Assembly: GCA_964613795.1 (NCBI GenBank)
Contig: CAZTJR010000010.1
Coordinates: 38,927 to 102,926, forward strand
Length of the DNA stretch: 64,000 nt
Origin: Chromatocurvus sp964613795
GTDB taxonomy: Bacteria; Pseudomonadota; Gammaproteobacteria; Pseudomonadales; Halieaceae
Direction of reading: 5' to 3'
The position numbers and the translations under genes were made by a program. Under the pieces are notes generated by a model. The model saw only the letters and a program-made list of their open reading frames with translations. It searched no databases and was not told the origin of the DNA. Positions 62,453-64,000 of this stretch are shown in pieces (the stretch's first letter is position 1; each line of letters starts with the position of its first letter).

Positions 62453-62461
62453 GTCCGCTTT

Positions 62462-62485
62462 CCGGGCGGCGATATCGCCGCCCGG
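62462..62485 (+). terminator. Perfect 24-base palindrome between rplI and dnaB
   Basis: The two 12-base arms CCGGGCGGCGAT and ATCGCCGCCCGG are perfectly complementary, giving a hairpin of about 10 bp with an AUAU loop. There is no T-run afterwards, so it may act as a weak terminator, an RNase processing site or a protein-binding palindrome. It lies 9 bases after the rplI stop and 60 bases before dnaB. Confidence 0.55.
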
Positions 62486-62545
62486 CCTTCAGCAGAACGG
62501 GGACTTGCGCTACGCTGTGCGGCCCCGTTTGCACCCAGGCGTTTC

Positions 62546-63949
62546 ATGATGGATTCGGACTACACTGCCGCCGCGCTGTCACCATCCCGCCCGGACGATC
62601 GTGATCTCGCCCGCATTAAAATGCAGCCGCACTCTACGGAGGCGGAGCAGTCGGTGCTTGGCGGTCTGCTGCTGTCTGCAGACGGCTGGGACAGCGTCGC
62701 CGAGGCAGTCGCGGCCGAAGATTTTTACCGTCCGGACCACCGGCTCATTTTCCGCCAGATCTCGCGTCTCGCCGAGGCCGGCGACCCCGTCGATGTCATT
62801 ACAGTTGCCGACAAGCTGCAGGCAAGCGGCGAGCTTGAGCAGGCCGGCGGTCTGCCCTACCTCACCGAGCTGGCACAGAGTACCCCAAGCGCATCCAATA
62901 TCCGCGCCTATGCCCAGGTGGTCAGCGAGCGGGCCAATCTGCGTCGACTGATCGCCGTTGCCCAGGATATTGCGGAGAGCGGATTCAACCCTGAGGGGCG
63001 AAGTTCGGACGAGTTGCTGGATGAAGCCGAGCGGCGCATTATGCAGATCGCCGAACAGGGCCCCAAAGCCGGGGGGCCGCAAACCCTCAAGCCGCTTCTG
63101 CAGACCGCACTGGGTCGTATCGAGGAGCTGTTTCAGTCTGGTGGCGAGATTACCGGGCTGAGCACGGGTTACCTCGATCTCGATGGCATGACATCGGGAC
63201 TGCAGCCCTCCGACCTGGTTATCGTGGCGGGGCGTCCCTCCATGGGCAAGACCAGCTTCGCGATGAATCTGGTTGAACACGCCACCCTGAACCAGGGTAA
63301 GCCGGTGCTGGTTTTCAGCATGGAAATGCCGGCGGATCAGCTGGTCATTCGCATGCTGTCCTCTATCGGTCGCATTAACCAGACCCGCATCCGCAACGGC
63401 AAACTCGAGCAGGAAGACTGGCCGAAGCTGTCCACGGCAGTGGGCAAGCTCAAGGACGCCAACCTGCTGATTGATGACACGCCGGCCCTGACGCCGACCG
63501 AACTTCGCAGCCGCGCTCGGCGGGTCGCGCGCGAGCATGGCGAGATCGGCATGATCATGGTTGACTACCTGCAGTTGATGCAGGTGGCTGGTTCCTCGGA
63601 GGGCCGCACCGCCGAGATCTCGGAAATCTCGCGCAATCTCAAGGCCATTGCCAAGGAGTTCAAATGCCCCATGGTGGCTTTGTCGCAGCTCAACCGTTCC
63701 CTCGAACAACGCCCGAACAAGCGCCCGGTAAACTCCGACCTGCGTGAGTCCGGCGCTATCGAGCAGGACGCGGACGTCATCATGTTCATCTACCGGGATG
63801 AAGTCTACAACGAGGAGACCCAGGACAAGGGCGTTGCCGAAATCATCATCGGCAAGCAGCGCAACGGGCCTATTGGTACCTGCCGTCTCGCCTTCATCGG
63901 TCAGTTCACGCGCTTTGAGAATCTCGCCCGCGGCGCTCAGCAGTCCTAG
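62546..63949 (+). CDS. dnaB: Replicative DNA helicase DnaB
   Basis: Hexameric 5'-to-3' helicase of the replication fork. The 467-residue product has the N-terminal primase-interaction domain (PHSTEAEQSVLGGLLLS) and a RecA-like C-terminal domain: Walker A GRPSMGKTSFAMN near 229-241, EMPADQLVIRM, Walker B IGMIMVDYLQLM, and the arginine-finger region LSQLNRSLEQRPNKRPVNSDLRESGAIEQDADVI. Start ATG at 62546 or 62549. No intein is present, judging by the uninterrupted motifs and normal length. Confidence 0.97.
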   Translation: MMDSDYTAAALSPSRPDDRDLARIKMQPHSTEAEQSVLGGLLLSADGWDSVAEAVAAEDFYRPDHRLIFRQISRLAEAGDPVDVITVADKLQASGELEQAGGLPYLTELAQSTPSASNIRAYAQVVSERANLRRLIAVAQDIAESGFNPEGRSSDELLDEAERRIMQIAEQGPKAGGPQTLKPLLQTALGRIEELFQSGGEITGLSTGYLDLDGMTSGLQPSDLVIVAGRPSMGKTSFAMNLVEHATLNQGKPVLVFSMEMPADQLVIRMLSSIGRINQTRIRNGKLEQEDWPKLSTAVGKLKDANLLIDDTPALTPTELRSRARRVAREHGEIGMIMVDYLQLMQVAGSSEGRTAEISEISRNLKAIAKEFKCPMVALSQLNRSLEQRPNKRPVNSDLRESGAIEQDADVIMFIYRDEVYNEETQDKGVAEIIIGKQRNGPIGTCRLAFIGQFTRFENLARGAQQS

Positions 63950-64000
63950 TGGGCCACGCGGTAAGTTCGGTAATGCTCAGCCGCAGCACAAGCGCTGTGG

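Overview
This window looks like chromosomal DNA of a GC-rich gammaproteobacterium, most likely a marine relative of Pseudomonas or the Cellvibrionales/Halieaceae. That is an inference from gene order and protein character. The order rsgA, orn, queG, nnr, tsaE, amiB, mutL, miaA, hfq, hflX, hflK, hflC, DUF2065, hisZ, purA and the order tRNA-Leu, rnr, rlmB ... rpsF, rpsR, membrane protein, rplI, dnaB are typical of that group. The window opens inside rsgA and closes just after dnaB.

Layout. 1-15.5 kb is a conserved housekeeping block: ribosome assembly GTPase, oligoribonuclease, epoxyqueuosine reductase, NAD(P)HX repair, tRNA t6A and i6A modification, cell-wall amidase, mismatch repair, Hfq/HflXKC, HisZ and PurA. 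15.5-21 kb on the minus strand holds a molybdopterin oxidoreductase, LemA, an M48 membrane protease and an AraC-type regulator, closely spaced. 21-25.3 kb holds a tightly overlapping ATP-grasp / alpha-E / zinc-metallopeptidase operon that converges on an Anbu (bacterial proteasome-like) peptidase. 25.4-31 kb is a four-gene heavy-metal-type RND efflux operon (outer membrane factor, membrane fusion protein, CusA/CzcA-like pump, DUF3240). 31-37.7 kb has a lytic transglycosylase with a SPOR domain and a MacB-like ABC exporter with its own fusion protein. 37.7-41.8 kb has an EF-hand protein, a DUF2237 protein, exonuclease III and a KtrAB potassium-uptake pair.

41.8-44.1 kb is a decay zone with no intact gene. 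It contains a frameshifted, truncated IS4-type transposase, a nicotinamidase pseudogene whose 5' end is lost at the presumed IS boundary, and a broken psiE. 44.1-49.4 kb has a formate/nitrite-type channel protein, a BON lipoprotein and a very large AsmA protein. 49.4-50.8 kb is an island remnant beside tRNA-Leu(CAG), with an AlpA-type regulator, a short HTH ORF and a 100-N assembly gap.

50.9-54.4 kb carries rnr-rlmB. 54.4-58.1 kb is a minus-strand operon of a ThDP-dependent acetolactate-synthase-like enzyme, a GntP-type permease and a SIMPL-domain protein. 58.3-60.2 kb encodes a GAF / degenerate GGDEF / intact EAL protein. 60.3-63.9 kb is the rpsF-rpsR-membrane protein-rplI-dnaB operon, with two strong GC-rich hairpins between genes.

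The best candidates for unusual biology are the Anbu-associated cluster (with a DUF2248-type metallopeptidase where a transglutaminase is often found), the ThDP enzyme/permease/SIMPL operon, and the tRNA-Leu island interrupted by an assembly gap. No CRISPR array, rRNA operon or complete prophage is visible.
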